From assembly GCF_000092785.1 (NCBI RefSeq), contig NC_014225.1, forward strand, positions 124,001 through 188,000: a stretch of DNA of 64,000 bases. The letters are read 5' to 3'. Source of the stretch: Waddlia chondrophila WSU 86-1044. Its GTDB lineage: Bacteria > Chlamydiota > Chlamydiia > Chlamydiales > Waddliaceae. Positions within the stretch are counted from its first letter, which is position 1. Each line of letters opens with the position of its first letter. Under the pieces are notes generated by a model, which worked only from the letters and a program-made list of their open reading frames with translations, searched no databases and was not told where the DNA came from. Position numbers and translations under genes: made by a program. Of the stretch, positions 44,213-52,811 are shown piece after piece.

Positions 44213-44692
44213 GTGATGATGGATGCCATCTTATCGAATAAGTACGCAGCTGCTTTGCTGCCGATGGCGGCAGGCTGCTGCTTCATTTTTGTGTGTTCGC
44301 TAGTCAAGGTTCCTTTTTACCCGGTGCCGATGACGATGCACACATTTGCTATTTTCTATTTGGGGTTGATGCAGTCTCCACGCAATGCGTGCGGATCAGC
44401 TTTGCTGTACCTCGCAGCCGGCACATTGAACCCTAGTTGGATGATTGGCAAATGCGGCGGCTATTTTCTCTCCTTTCCTATCGCTGCCTATTTGATCTCA
44501 TGGAGTGTTCAAAAGATTTCGCCATATTTGGCGATTTTGGCTGGACAGGGAGTGATCTATTCTTTGGGATTTCTTTGGTTGGTTCCCTTTGTCGGAATTA
44601 AAATTGCTTTTTTAAAAGGGGTTCTTTTCTTTCTCCCTTCTGCTGTTGTGAAAGCGGCTTTGGCAGTTAAGCTGGCGGAGGCAAGATCATGA
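44213..44692 (+). CDS. bioY: Biotin transporter BioY
   Basis: A 159-residue membrane protein with about five or six hydrophobic segments. The pattern VPFYPVPMTMHTFAIFYLG, the SALLYLAAG stretch and GKCGGYFLSFPIAAYL match BioY, the substrate-binding component of biotin energy-coupling-factor transporters. No ATPase or T component is seen nearby; some BioY proteins work alone. The last four bases overlap the next gene, a BPL_N protein. AGGAGG lies close before the ATG at 44219 (second codon pair), so that ATG may be the true start. Confidence 0.88.
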   Translation: MMMDAILSNKYAAALLPMAAGCCFIFVCSLVKVPFYPVPMTMHTFAIFYLGLMQSPRNACGSALLYLAAGTLNPSWMIGKCGGYFLSFPIAAYLISWSVQKISPYLAILAGQGVIYSLGFLWLVPFVGIKIAFLKGVLFFLPSAVVKAALAVKLAEARS

Positions 44693-45600
44693 ATATAAAT
44701 ACAGTATGTCCGATCAATCAGGTGATCGTCTATTGCGGCCACAAAAAATCTGAAGTTTTGGGCCCATATGCAGACAGTGTCGCAAAACGGGTGACAATGT
44801 TTAAACAGTTGAATTTTTACAGAGAAGAAATCGGGAGAAAACCTTGGAAAGTGCGGGAAGTTCCTGGGGAAACTTTGGTTGAAAAGCTCCAGAAGATGAA
44901 GGCGGATGAAACCCTTTTGGTCATTCCTGCTGGGCAGTCTTCAAGATTGGAACAAGTGTTTTCTGTTACCCAACTGGCGTTTTTGCGGGGAGAGTTTTTC
45001 GAAAAAGGAGGACGTGCTTATTTTACCTGCGGCGCCTCCTATTGGGTTTCAAGGAAGCGAATCTATCAGGAGGTATGCCTTGACCATCCCGAAAAAGCGG
45101 TGAAACTTGTGAAAAATTCGACATTTCCCATTTTTCAAGGAATCTCTGTTGGGCCTCTTTGCCCTTTTCCTGGTGTAAAATATAAGGTAGGTTTCTACTC
45201 AGATGCAGTTAAGGTAGAAGCTGAAGGGGATCGTTGCACAATCTATTTAAGTGGAGGAGGAAGCTTTATGCCCGATTTAGACCCTATCGATGGGCAGCGG
45301 GTGCGCGTGTTGGTGCGCTATCCTAAGAAAGAGCTTTTGAGGCTGGGCATTCCGGAAGAAGAGATTGTTGATAAGGAAAAAGCTGCTGTGATGGTATCGG
45401 TGGGTAAAGGGGCTGCTTTGCTTTCGATGTTTCATCCTTATTACAGCTCCGGCGATATCGATGTAGAGGCTTATGAGAAAGCGTTTCCCGATTGTGGAAC
45501 AGATTGGCGCAGAGTGCATGCTAAATTAAGCTCCACTGATTTACGAATGCGGTTTGTTCTCAATCGCATGCTAATCTATTTAGAAGAGATGAGTTTTTAG
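44689..45600 (+). CDS. Biotin-protein-ligase N-terminal-like (BPL_N) protein
   Basis: A 303-residue protein resembling the glutamine-amidotransferase-like N-terminal domain of eukaryotic biotin protein ligase (BPL_N). VIYCGHKKSEVLG, LLVIPAGQSSR and YFTCGASYW, where the cysteine occupies the nucleophile position of class I amidotransferases, are the key features. It overlaps bioY by four bases, so it is tied to biotin uptake. The catalytic BirA domain itself is not in the window. Role unknown; possibly a ligand sensor or amidase for biotin compounds. Confidence 0.8.
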   Translation: MNINTVCPINQVIVYCGHKKSEVLGPYADSVAKRVTMFKQLNFYREEIGRKPWKVREVPGETLVEKLQKMKADETLLVIPAGQSSRLEQVFSVTQLAFLRGEFFEKGGRAYFTCGASYWVSRKRIYQEVCLDHPEKAVKLVKNSTFPIFQGISVGPLCPFPGVKYKVGFYSDAVKVEAEGDRCTIYLSGGGSFMPDLDPIDGQRVRVLVRYPKKELLRLGIPEEEIVDKEKAAVMVSVGKGAALLSMFHPYYSSGDIDVEAYEKAFPDCGTDWRRVHAKLSSTDLRMRFVLNRMLIYLEEMSF

Positions 45601-45622
45601 GATAAAGGTGGTATCATCTTAG

Positions 45623-45651
45623 GAGCATGTGCCCAATTCGGCCACATGCTC
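45623..45651 (+). terminator. Hairpin after the biotin operon
   Basis: GAGCATGTG (45623-45631) pairs with CACATGCTC (45643-45651), followed by TTATC. It sits 22 bases after the BPL_N stop. The in-frame ATG at 45627 lies inside this stem, which supports the later ATG at 45687 as the rarA start. Confidence 0.55.
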
Positions 45652-45686
45652 TTATCAAAACTGTTTGCATCGAGGTTCAATCAAGA

Positions 45687-46943
45687 ATGCAGCCGCTGGC
45701 AGATAAACTGCGACCAAAAAAACTTGAGGAGATTTGGGGACAAGATCATCTTTTGGGTGATGGAGCCTTTATCCCTTCCGCCATCCGTTCGCAAAAACCG
45801 TTATCCATGATCCTATGGGGGCCGCCTGGTTGTGGAAAAACGTCGATTGCCAGGCTTTATGCCCAAGCATTCGCTATGGATTTCCGCTCGCTGAATGCGA
45901 TCTTCAGCGGTGTTGCCGACCTCAAGAAAATTGTACATGAGGTGAAGCAAACGCCGTTGTTTTCGCAAAACTGTGTGCTTTTCGTCGATGAGATCCACCG
46001 ATTCAACAAGGCGCAACAGGATGCTTTTCTCCCTTTTATTGAGGACGGCACCATTGTCCTGATCGGAGCAACTGCGGAAAATCCCTCTTTTTATCTCAAT
46101 GACGCTCTTTTATCCCGTTTGCGTGTGCTGCAGCTAAAGGCGCTTGACCATGAGGCTTTAGAAAGCATTTTGGAAAGGTGTGAGGAGGCGATTGGTCCTT
46201 TAAAGATCACAGAAGAGGGGCGGAAATTTCTTTTGGATCTTTCTCAAGGGGATGGAAGATATTTGCTTAACTTGGTAGAAAACGTGTCGGTGTTTTCCTC
46301 CGATCAACTGTTGAATGTTGAGATGTTAAGAAGTCGTTTGCAAAAGCGTGCGCCGCTATTTGACCGAGGGTCCGATCAGCATTACAATCTCATTTCCGCA
46401 TTGCATAAATCGGTTAGAGGATCAGATCCGGATGCTGCCCTTTATTGGCTGGGTAGAATGTTGGAAGGGGGGGAAGATCCCAGATTCATTGGCAGGCGAT
46501 TGGTACGCATGGCGACAGAAGATATCGGTCTTGCCGATCCTCAGGCTCTGACTATCTCAATGGCAGCAAAGGATTCTTATGAGTTCTTAGGGTCTCCGGA
46601 AGGGGAGTTAGGGCTCGCTCAGGCAGTGGTTTATTTAGCGTTGGCTCCTAAGAGCAATGCGGTCTATAAGGCTTATCAGAAATCCAGAGAAGCAGCATCG
46701 AAAACTTCCCAGCTCAACCCTCCAAAGCACATCCTCAATGCTCCCACACGTTTGATGAAAGAGTTGGATTATGGCAAAGGATACACCTATGATCACGACA
46801 CATTAATTGGTTTTTCAGGCCAAAGCTACTTCCCTGAGGAGATGGAATCCCAAGAGTTCTATAAGCCTGTGGAGAGAGGATTTGAAAGGGAAATGAAGAA
46901 ACGCTTGGATTATTTTATCAAGAAGAGGAAAAGTGCCGGTTAG
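45687..46943 (+). CDS. rarA: Replication-associated recombination protein RarA
   Basis: A 418-residue AAA+ ATPase of the RarA/MgsA/WRNIP1 family, which acts at stalled replication forks. The ATG at 45687 starts [20 protein letters not shown], as in other RarA. The Walker [10 protein letters not shown], Walker [11 protein letters not shown], sensor GATAENPSF and the C-terminal [14 protein letters not shown] are present. The longer frame from 45627 begins inside a hairpin. It converges on the HECT-like gene with a four-base overlap. Confidence 0.93.
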   Translation: MQPLADKLRPKKLEEIWGQDHLLGDGAFIPSAIRSQKPLSMILWGPPGCGKTSIARLYAQAFAMDFRSLNAIFSGVADLKKIVHEVKQTPLFSQNCVLFVDEIHRFNKAQQDAFLPFIEDGTIVLIGATAENPSFYLNDALLSRLRVLQLKALDHEALESILERCEEAIGPLKITEEGRKFLLDLSQGDGRYLLNLVENVSVFSSDQLLNVEMLRSRLQKRAPLFDRGSDQHYNLISALHKSVRGSDPDAALYWLGRMLEGGEDPRFIGRRLVRMATEDIGLADPQALTISMAAKDSYEFLGSPEGELGLAQAVVYLALAPKSNAVYKAYQKSREAASKTSQLNPPKHILNAPTRLMKELDYGKGYTYDHDTLIGFSGQSYFPEEMESQEFYKPVERGFEREMKKRLDYFIKKRKSAG

Positions 46944-48967
46944 CCCATATCGAATCCGTTTTCAGAATAGATCAATTTGAAGTTGTTGAGGAAAAGTTGC
47001 TTGTTATTGGCCCAAGTGCCTGCATCTGTTCCAACAGATGTGTGGGTAATTGGAACCTCTAATGAAGTGCTGCAAGTGTGCGCTACGCAGTTATAAGCCC
47101 TTGTTCCTGTGATTTCGATTTTCGTTTTGGCTGTGATAGTCGTGCTGCCTGTGATGGCCATAAGAACCCGTTTGATCTCCTCTTCATCGCTGCTAAGAAT
47201 GTATTCCTTGAGCCATGCAGTTTTTTGTCTGACAACCGGATGGTCGGAGTCTGTGAAGATCCTATCCGCAATTCCTTGCGGATCAAATTTTATCCCCTGA
47301 ATTTGTTCGCAAAATTTTTCGGGAGTTAGGTGGTCGAATAATCTTTCATACAGTGTTCTAATGACAAGCTGTTCCTGTTGTGAACTCCCCAGCGCTCCCT
47401 TTACCATATAGTGGATAGCCATGATCTGTTTTTTGTAACAGTCTAAAATGTAATTTTTTGCAAGTTTTTGAGCCTCTAGAGGATCAGTCATGGAATCCTC
47501 AACGTCTTCAATCATCAGGATATCTTCGAGAAGATTCTTTTCCTCATCTGTAAAAATCCTTGGTCGATTGTAAACGTCAAATAGGAATTGCTGCTGTTCT
47601 GTTTTGCAAAGAAGTTGAGCTGCTTGCATGAAGACATCGTCTGTCGTTTTATTGTCAAACTTAATCAAGAGGTTGAAACACTCGTAAACGACGGGATCAA
47701 GGATATTGCCTAAGGTCACGGTGTTATCGGTTAGGGCTGTTCGAATTAAATTTTTTCCGGCCATCTCCAACAACTCTTTTTCCCTATTTGATTCGGAATT
47801 GCGCAAGGCAGGAATTCCTTTTATCACCTGAATTTCTCGATTGGGAGATCCATCAAACAAATGCAGCGCAAGTTCTGAAAACATTTGCCTTTTTAATCCT
47901 CCGAAATCGATGCCCGGACCCTCGGTTAAATCGTCATTGAGGTATCGGTACATCTGTTTTGGAGCAAGTTTTGAAAGAACGTACTCAGGGAGTTCGGAGA
48001 TAATTGCATTGTGGTAGCCAAATATGCCGCTAATATCCACTCGTTCTCCGTTTATGATCAGTGCAGCAGGGCCACCCAGGTGTTTTAGAGCATTTTCTCT
48101 GAGGAAATCGTGAAAGCAAAGGGTAAGAAGATTTTTCCAAATTTCATCTTCTTCAAAAAGAAAAAGAGGATTTCTTTTTTGGTTATTCAGTTCAACTGCA
48201 TTAATTTGCCCATCATGATCTAAGGAAATTTTAATTTCTTGCGCAACAGAATCGATGCGCACATGCAGATAAAACGTGCGGGGATTATTGTGTTTTTCCG
48301 GCCATAGGTGTATTCCGTCACCCATTTCTAATGGATTTTCTGCATCGTATTCGTTGCCTTTTTCACTCTCAAAGAAACATTTTATAATTTTCAAGGTCTG
48401 AGGCTGGAATTGACGGCGTTCCCTATTGAACTGCTCTTTCAGCTCTAAAAGATGTCTATACACATGTTCAACAATCTCCATTTGTTCCTGATTCTCTGCC
48501 AGGAAAGAGCTATTGGAGATGGTGATCGCCTCATCGGGCTCGTCTGCTTTTTCGATGATGGCCGAACGACTGTGAGAATCGTACCAGATGATGAATTGCG
48601 TCCCTTCTATTTCTAGCTCAATCGGAAAGCCTTCGTCGGGAGCGAATTGTTTGGCGTTATTAATAAGGCTTGCCGTTTCCCTAAACATTAGGGGAGAAGA
48701 ATTTTTGGATTTCGAAGAAGAAATTGTTTCTTGGAAAAGCGTATTTGTGCGATCGGCAGCAGCATTGCCTCCTTTCTGTAATTTTTCGACTGTAAAGCGG
48801 AAAGCTGCGAAAGCAGAAATCCCAAAGCTAAAAATCCCTGCGGCGATTGCAGCGATGATCGCGATTCCTTGCTGCCATTTTTCAAGTTTGTAGAAATCCT
48901 TTGAAATTTTGCGGAATTCTTGGCTTAAAGGATTGGAATAGTTTAAAAAACAATAAATCGTCTGCAT
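46940..48967 (-). CDS. HECT-type E3 ubiquitin ligase candidate with N-terminal membrane segment
   Basis: A 675-residue protein. A hydrophobic stretch at about 33-58 follows a short polar N-terminus. The C-terminal 335 residues show the plan of a eukaryotic HECT domain: GPGIDFGGLKRQMFSELALH (351-370) matches the N-lobe start consensus GxDxGGLxREFF, VLMAITGSTTIT matches the FxxFxTG segment, and VAHTCSTSLEVP (catalytic Cys632) followed by NNKQLFLNNFKLIYSENGF matches the C-lobe end HTCFNxLxLPxY...LxxKLxxAIxxxxGF. Known bacterial E3s SopA and NleL resemble HECT only in structure. The middle (90-330) is unrecognised. The predicted role is ubiquitin transfer to host proteins at a vacuolar membrane, by inference only. 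Confidence 0.72.
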   Translation of the reverse strand: MQTIYCFLNYSNPLSQEFRKISKDFYKLEKWQQGIAIIAAIAAGIFSFGISAFAAFRFTVEKLQKGGNAAADRTNTLFQETISSSKSKNSSPLMFRETASLINNAKQFAPDEGFPIELEIEGTQFIIWYDSHSRSAIIEKADEPDEAITISNSSFLAENQEQMEIVEHVYRHLLELKEQFNRERRQFQPQTLKIIKCFFESEKGNEYDAENPLEMGDGIHLWPEKHNNPRTFYLHVRIDSVAQEIKISLDHDGQINAVELNNQKRNPLFLFEEDEIWKNLLTLCFHDFLRENALKHLGGPAALIINGERVDISGIFGYHNAIISELPEYVLSKLAPKQMYRYLNDDLTEGPGIDFGGLKRQMFSELALHLFDGSPNREIQVIKGIPALRNSESNREKELLEMAGKNLIRTALTDNTVTLGNILDPVVYECFNLLIKFDNKTTDDVFMQAAQLLCKTEQQQFLFDVYNRPRIFTDEEKNLLEDILMIEDVEDSMTDPLEAQKLAKNYILDCYKKQIMAIHYMVKGALGSSQQEQLVIRTLYERLFDHLTPEKFCEQIQGIKFDPQGIADRIFTDSDHPVVRQKTAWLKEYILSSDEEEIKRVLMAITGSTTITAKTKIEITGTRAYNCVAHTCSTSLEVPITHTSVGTDAGTWANNKQLFLNNFKLIYSENGFDMG

Positions 48968-49014
48968 GCTTAATGATTCTTAAATTAGAAAGAAACTATG
49001 ATGAATGATTAATA

Positions 49015-50109
49015 TTAAAAAAATATAAAGACCAAAAAAAGAGGCGTACCGAATTTTTTTAACAGGCGGGTGTGGGAAATGATTGCCGCGAAGAAGCTCG
49101 CTTGTTCATGATAAGGAAGTCCGAACTCTTCAGCTGTTTTTTTGACAATTGGCGAGAGTTTGAAGTAGTGGATATGGGAGATATTCGGCATGAGATGATG
49201 TTCGATCTGAAAATTCAATCCTCCAAAAAGATGGGTAACAAGGAGGCTCTTCGCGGCGAAATTAGAGGTTGTGCGCATTTCATGCGCTCCCCAGTTTTCC
49301 TGGAGCACTCCGTTCTCATCAGGCAGAGGAAATTCCACGTTTTCCACTACATGCGCTAATTGAAAGATGATCGATACGGTTAGGCCGCCGGCGCATTGCA
49401 TGCAGAGATAGCCAATCAACACCTGTTGCCACGTCATTTGACTGAAAAAGAGTGGAAAAAGGATGACTAGTGAGAAGTTGACTGCTTTGAAAAAGAAAAA
49501 GAAGATCAGCTCTTTAAGAGAGGTTTTTTTGCGCATCTCCCATACAAACAGGTAATCGGAAATCAAGACCCAATTCAAACCGACCAGAGAGTAAAGCAGC
49601 CAGATATACCAATGTTGGAAACGGTGTGCGCTGTAGAGAGGGTCATGCGGGGAGAGGCGCAGCAGGCCAGGTTTATTAATATCCGGGTCATGCCCCGCAA
49701 TGTTTGTATAGATATGGTGTCCTTGGTTGTGGGTGAATTTCCAGACAAGGGAGCTTAAGCCCACCAAGTCGTAGGAAAAATAACCTAGCCAGCGATTGAT
49801 CCTTTGCGAGGAAGAGTAGGATCCATGCAGTGCGTCATGACCGACATTCATTGCAAGAAGACCTTGATTGATTCCAAAAACCATCCATAAAAACGGGCGG
49901 GGAATGGAAGGGAGCCAGCCCGCCATTAGGGAAGACCAAAAGAATGCGGCGCTGCAAAAAAGAAGCAGTCCTTTAAGGTGTAAAACCAGATTGGCATGTC
50001 CGGATTGGCCAGTCTTGGAAAAAGACTCTTCGACTCGCCGGCGCACTTCCGCCAAAAAATTATCCTTTGATTTCCCCTTGAACTGCACTTTTTTCATAAG
50101 TGTTGTCAT
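49015..50109 (-). CDS. Fatty acid desaturase (front-end type)
   Basis: A 364-residue membrane-bound di-iron desaturase. The three histidine boxes are intact: HDALH (91-95), HNQGHH (127-132) and QIEHH (301-305), where the glutamine marks delta-5/delta-6 front-end desaturases. No cytochrome b5 domain is fused, so an external electron donor such as ferredoxin is needed. Four or more hydrophobic helices are present. The ATG at 50097 is a possible later start. It probably desaturates acyl chains of host-derived or own membrane lipids. It is divergent from rimO. Confidence 0.88.
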   Translation of the reverse strand: MTTLMKKVQFKGKSKDNFLAEVRRRVEESFSKTGQSGHANLVLHLKGLLLFCSAAFFWSSLMAGWLPSIPRPFLWMVFGINQGLLAMNVGHDALHGSYSSSQRINRWLGYFSYDLVGLSSLVWKFTHNQGHHIYTNIAGHDPDINKPGLLRLSPHDPLYSAHRFQHWYIWLLYSLVGLNWVLISDYLFVWEMRKKTSLKELIFFFFFKAVNFSLVILFPLFFSQMTWQQVLIGYLCMQCAGGLTVSIIFQLAHVVENVEFPLPDENGVLQENWGAHEMRTTSNFAAKSLLVTHLFGGLNFQIEHHLMPNISHIHYFKLSPIVKKTAEEFGLPYHEQASFFAAIISHTRLLKKFGTPLFLVFIFF

Positions 50110-50198
50110 CTTTGCGATTTATCACTGTTCTTTTTCCAAGAATGTTGTAAAATATTTCTCAATAAAATTGATAGAGTATTTTTCAAAGGATTTTCTAT

Positions 50199-51575
50199 AT
50201 GTTGAAAATGCATAAGCAGGAAAGAGGTGTGGCAGCTTCTCCGAATTTTTCCCTTGGAGGCAATAAAATTTCCTTTATTAGCCTTGGATGTCCCCGTAAT
50301 TTGGTTGATAGCGAGGTGATGCTGGGCATTTTGCTGAAGGCAGGGTACGAACCTTCGCAAACGCTTGAAGAAGCTGATCATATTGTGATCAATACATGCG
50401 GGTTTTTAAAAGCGTCGCGCGACGAATCGCTTCAAACGATCAATGATGCTCTGAAACAGCGCAAAGAGGGAGCTAAAGTGATTGTTACAGGGTGCATGGT
50501 TCAAAGCCATAAAGAGATGATTACTAGCCCCGTTGATTATTTTTTGGGTTCTGGTGATGTCGAGGGGATTTTAGATGCTGTGCGGTCCGGAGAAAAAGGG
50601 GAACAGGTGACAAGTGCAAAAAGCTATCTGGAGGCAGGAGAAGTTCCACGAACTATTTCCACGCCGAATCATTATGCCTACTTGAAGATCGCTGAAGGGT
50701 GCCGCAAACAGTGCGCCTACTGCATTATCCCGACGATCAAAGGGCGTTTGAAGAGCAAGCCCGCCGCACAAGTTCTCAAGGAGTTCCGCGTTCTTTTGAA
50801 CCAGGGAGCCAAAGAGGTGATCTTGATTGCGCAGGATTTAGGCGACTGGGGAAAGGATATCGGATTCAAGCGCACGGACGGGCTGATCCATTTATTAAAG
50901 GAATTGTTGAAAGTGGAAGGAGATTACTGGCTGCGTTTGATGTATCTTTATCCCGACGAGATTACAGGTGAGTTGATCCAATTGATGAAAGAAGAGCCCC
51001 GTATCTGCCCCTATGTCGATATGCCTATCCAGCATGTGAATGACAACATGTTGAAAAGCATGCACCGCGCAACTCATCGAGCGCAGATTATCGGGACAAT
51101 TGAAACCATGCGAAAGCAGATTCCGGACATCTCTATCCGCACCAGCTTGATTGTCGGATTTCCTGGAGAAACTGAAGAGCAGTTTCTGGAATTGGCTCAG
51201 TTTTTAGAAGAGCAGCGTTTGGATAACGTGGGAGTGTTTCAATTCTCCCGAGAGCCCGGCAGCCATGCCTACGGTCTTCCAGAACAGATTGCTGAGGAAG
51301 TGAAGCAGGATCGATACGATCGGTTAATGCAGATCCAGCAACATGTCGTTGAACAAGAGATGAGGAAGTGGGTCGGGCGTGTCCTAGATGTAGTCATTGA
51401 AGGCTACCATCCCGAGACACGTGTTTTGATGGTAGGCCGCCACCGCGGGCAGTGTCCAGAAATTGATGGACAGGTGCTGATCAATGATTCCAGAGGCGTC
51501 GATGCTTTTGGAAAGCGGTATCGAGTGGAAATCACAGACATTTCCGGCTACGATCTTGTTGGCAGGGTAATTTAA
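50199..51575 (+). CDS. rimO: Ribosomal protein S12 methylthiotransferase RimO
   Basis: A 458-residue radical SAM methylthiotransferase. The N-terminal domain (30-150) holds three cluster cysteines (SLGCPRN, NTCGFL, GCMVQ). The radical SAM cluster is CRKQCAYC. A C-terminal TRAM domain follows (LDVVIEGYHPET). The motif pattern favours RimO (thiomethylation of S12 Asp88) over MiaB. The first ATG at 50199 has no strong ribosome-binding site; an ATG at 50208 lies three codons downstream. Confidence 0.92.
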   Translation: MLKMHKQERGVAASPNFSLGGNKISFISLGCPRNLVDSEVMLGILLKAGYEPSQTLEEADHIVINTCGFLKASRDESLQTINDALKQRKEGAKVIVTGCMVQSHKEMITSPVDYFLGSGDVEGILDAVRSGEKGEQVTSAKSYLEAGEVPRTISTPNHYAYLKIAEGCRKQCAYCIIPTIKGRLKSKPAAQVLKEFRVLLNQGAKEVILIAQDLGDWGKDIGFKRTDGLIHLLKELLKVEGDYWLRLMYLYPDEITGELIQLMKEEPRICPYVDMPIQHVNDNMLKSMHRATHRAQIIGTIETMRKQIPDISIRTSLIVGFPGETEEQFLELAQFLEEQRLDNVGVFQFSREPGSHAYGLPEQIAEEVKQDRYDRLMQIQQHVVEQEMRKWVGRVLDVVIEGYHPETRVLMVGRHRGQCPEIDGQVLINDSRGVDAFGKRYRVEITDISGYDLVGRVI

Positions 51576-51636
51576 ATTTTACTTCAATAAGATTTTCATT
51601 CATGTTACACTCTTAACGGTTGTGGCCAAGAGAGTC

Positions 51637-51698
51637 AGAGCGTGTAGGCAATTTAAATGTGAACATTTTGCATCTCATTAAAATCGCCTACACGCTCT
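51637..51698. repeat. Inverted pair of a 16-bp dispersed repeat
   Basis: AGAGCGTGTAGGCAAT (51637-51652) and ATCGCCTACACGCTCT (51683-51698) form an inverted pair with 15 of 16 matches and a 30-base spacer. The right arm recurs unchanged at 52195 and 57261. The ends resemble those of small fold-back elements. Confidence 0.7.
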
Positions 51699-51730
51699 CA
51701 TGTATACCCGCCTCTCTTTTTGTTTTTTAT

Positions 51731-51751
51731 ACTGAAATGAACTCAAAATTT
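51731..51751. repeat. 21-bp repeat, first copy
   Basis: The sequence beginning ACTGAAATGAACTCAAAATT is found unchanged at 63731-63751. Both copies lie 32-50 bases before a start codon (gtrA and tex). Confidence 0.6.
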
Positions 51752-51780
51752 GGCCTCAGTATAACGGGAAAGTATTGTGA

Positions 51781-52194
51781 ATGCGGCATCATTTTAGAGA
51801 AAATCAGGCGTTTTGGGGAGATGTGGTCAGGTTTTGCATTGCGGGGGCTTTGTCTGTCTCAATGCAGTATTTCGTTCTGGTCACTCTCGTAGAAGTGTTC
51901 CACTTAAACCCTACTTTTTCCTCTGCAACTGGGTTTATTTCCGGCTGCGTGGTCAATTATCTTCTTCTGTATTTTTGGGCATTTATGTCTAGTGCACGCC
52001 ACCATGTTGCTCTGATTCGTTATCTAATGGTCATGAGCGGCTCGATGACGATTAATGTCGTGATTTTCTGGGCTCTGACGGAAAGAATTGGGATGTGGTA
52101 TCCGATATCACAGTTCTTTGCCACTTGTTCATCTTCTTGCTTCAGTTTCCTGGCCAACCGTCATTTCACATTTGCAGATAGATCAGGCCGTTAA
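51781..52194 (+). CDS. GtrA-family membrane protein
   Basis: A 137-residue protein with four transmembrane helices in the GtrA pattern: VVRFCIAGALSVSMQYFVLV, a glycine-rich second helix and the closing FLANRHFTFADR. GtrA proteins carry or flip lipid-linked sugars in surface glycan synthesis. It is enclosed between copies of the 16-bp repeat at 51637 and 52195, so it may have moved as a unit. GGAAAG lies about ten bases before the ATG. The stop overlaps the start of the right repeat copy. Confidence 0.82.
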   Translation: MRHHFRENQAFWGDVVRFCIAGALSVSMQYFVLVTLVEVFHLNPTFSSATGFISGCVVNYLLLYFWAFMSSARHHVALIRYLMVMSGSMTINVVIFWALTERIGMWYPISQFFATCSSSCFSFLANRHFTFADRSGR

Positions 52195-52210
52195 TCGCCT
52201 ACACGCTCTT
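52195..52210. repeat. 16-bp dispersed repeat, second copy
   Basis: ATCGCCTACACGCTCT, identical to 51683-51698 and 57261-57276. It lies between the convergent GtrA and methyltransferase genes, immediately after the GtrA stop. Confidence 0.65.
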
Positions 52211-52811
52211 AGGAACTCTCACAGACAATGTACCGCTTGATTTTAGGGAAAGCTGCGGCTGTTTTTTCAACCTCTTCATGCCACCATTTTGGAGGTTCAA
52301 TGATGCAGTGGGCGTTTTCGCCTGATTGCAATGTTTTTCTTGCAGGAAAACAGGAGATAGCAAGATACACCAATCTGTTCGCCTTGGAAAAAATTTCTTG
52401 CAAAATCCATTCTAGGTCTTCTCGGGGAACATGCTCGAGAACATCAATGCAAATGACTGCGTCAAAGGTTCCTTTGGGCATTTTTTCAAAAGGCGGATAT
52501 GCGGGGTCATAACAGGCGATGGATTTCAATCTCCAGTAGTCTTTAAGAGTAGATAATTCATCAGGTTTTTCAGAAGAGCGGAAAATTTTTTGGTATTGCT
52601 GTCCTTTGCCGCAGCCGTAGTTAAGCAGCGTCAGACAGGGAGTTTCTATCAGGCAGCGGCGGATTTTTTCAGCAGCCTTAAACGTCGACATGCCGGCAAA
52701 AATGCTCTTTTTTGGGATTGGAGGTGTTTCACTTCCTTTGAGATGAAGAGAGCGGTATTCCTTGATAAGACGAAGGTATTCAGGGCTGGGGCTTTCTCTG
52801 CTATAAGGCAT
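52209..52811 (-). CDS. Class I SAM-dependent methyltransferase
   Basis: A 200-residue methyltransferase. The ATG at 52811 overlaps the end of the glycosidase gene by 11 bases. The SAM motif LLNYGCGKGQQYQK is a variant of the usual GxGxG loop, and VICIDVLEHVPREDLE is a common motif IV. The substrate is unknown. Being last in a group with a PutP symporter and a glycosidase, it could modify a sugar or a surface glycan. Confidence 0.78.
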   Translation of the reverse strand: MPYSRESPSPEYLRLIKEYRSLHLKGSETPPIPKKSIFAGMSTFKAAEKIRRCLIETPCLTLLNYGCGKGQQYQKIFRSSEKPDELSTLKDYWRLKSIACYDPAYPPFEKMPKGTFDAVICIDVLEHVPREDLEWILQEIFSKANRLVYLAISCFPARKTLQSGENAHCIIEPPKWWHEEVEKTAAAFPKIKRYIVCESS

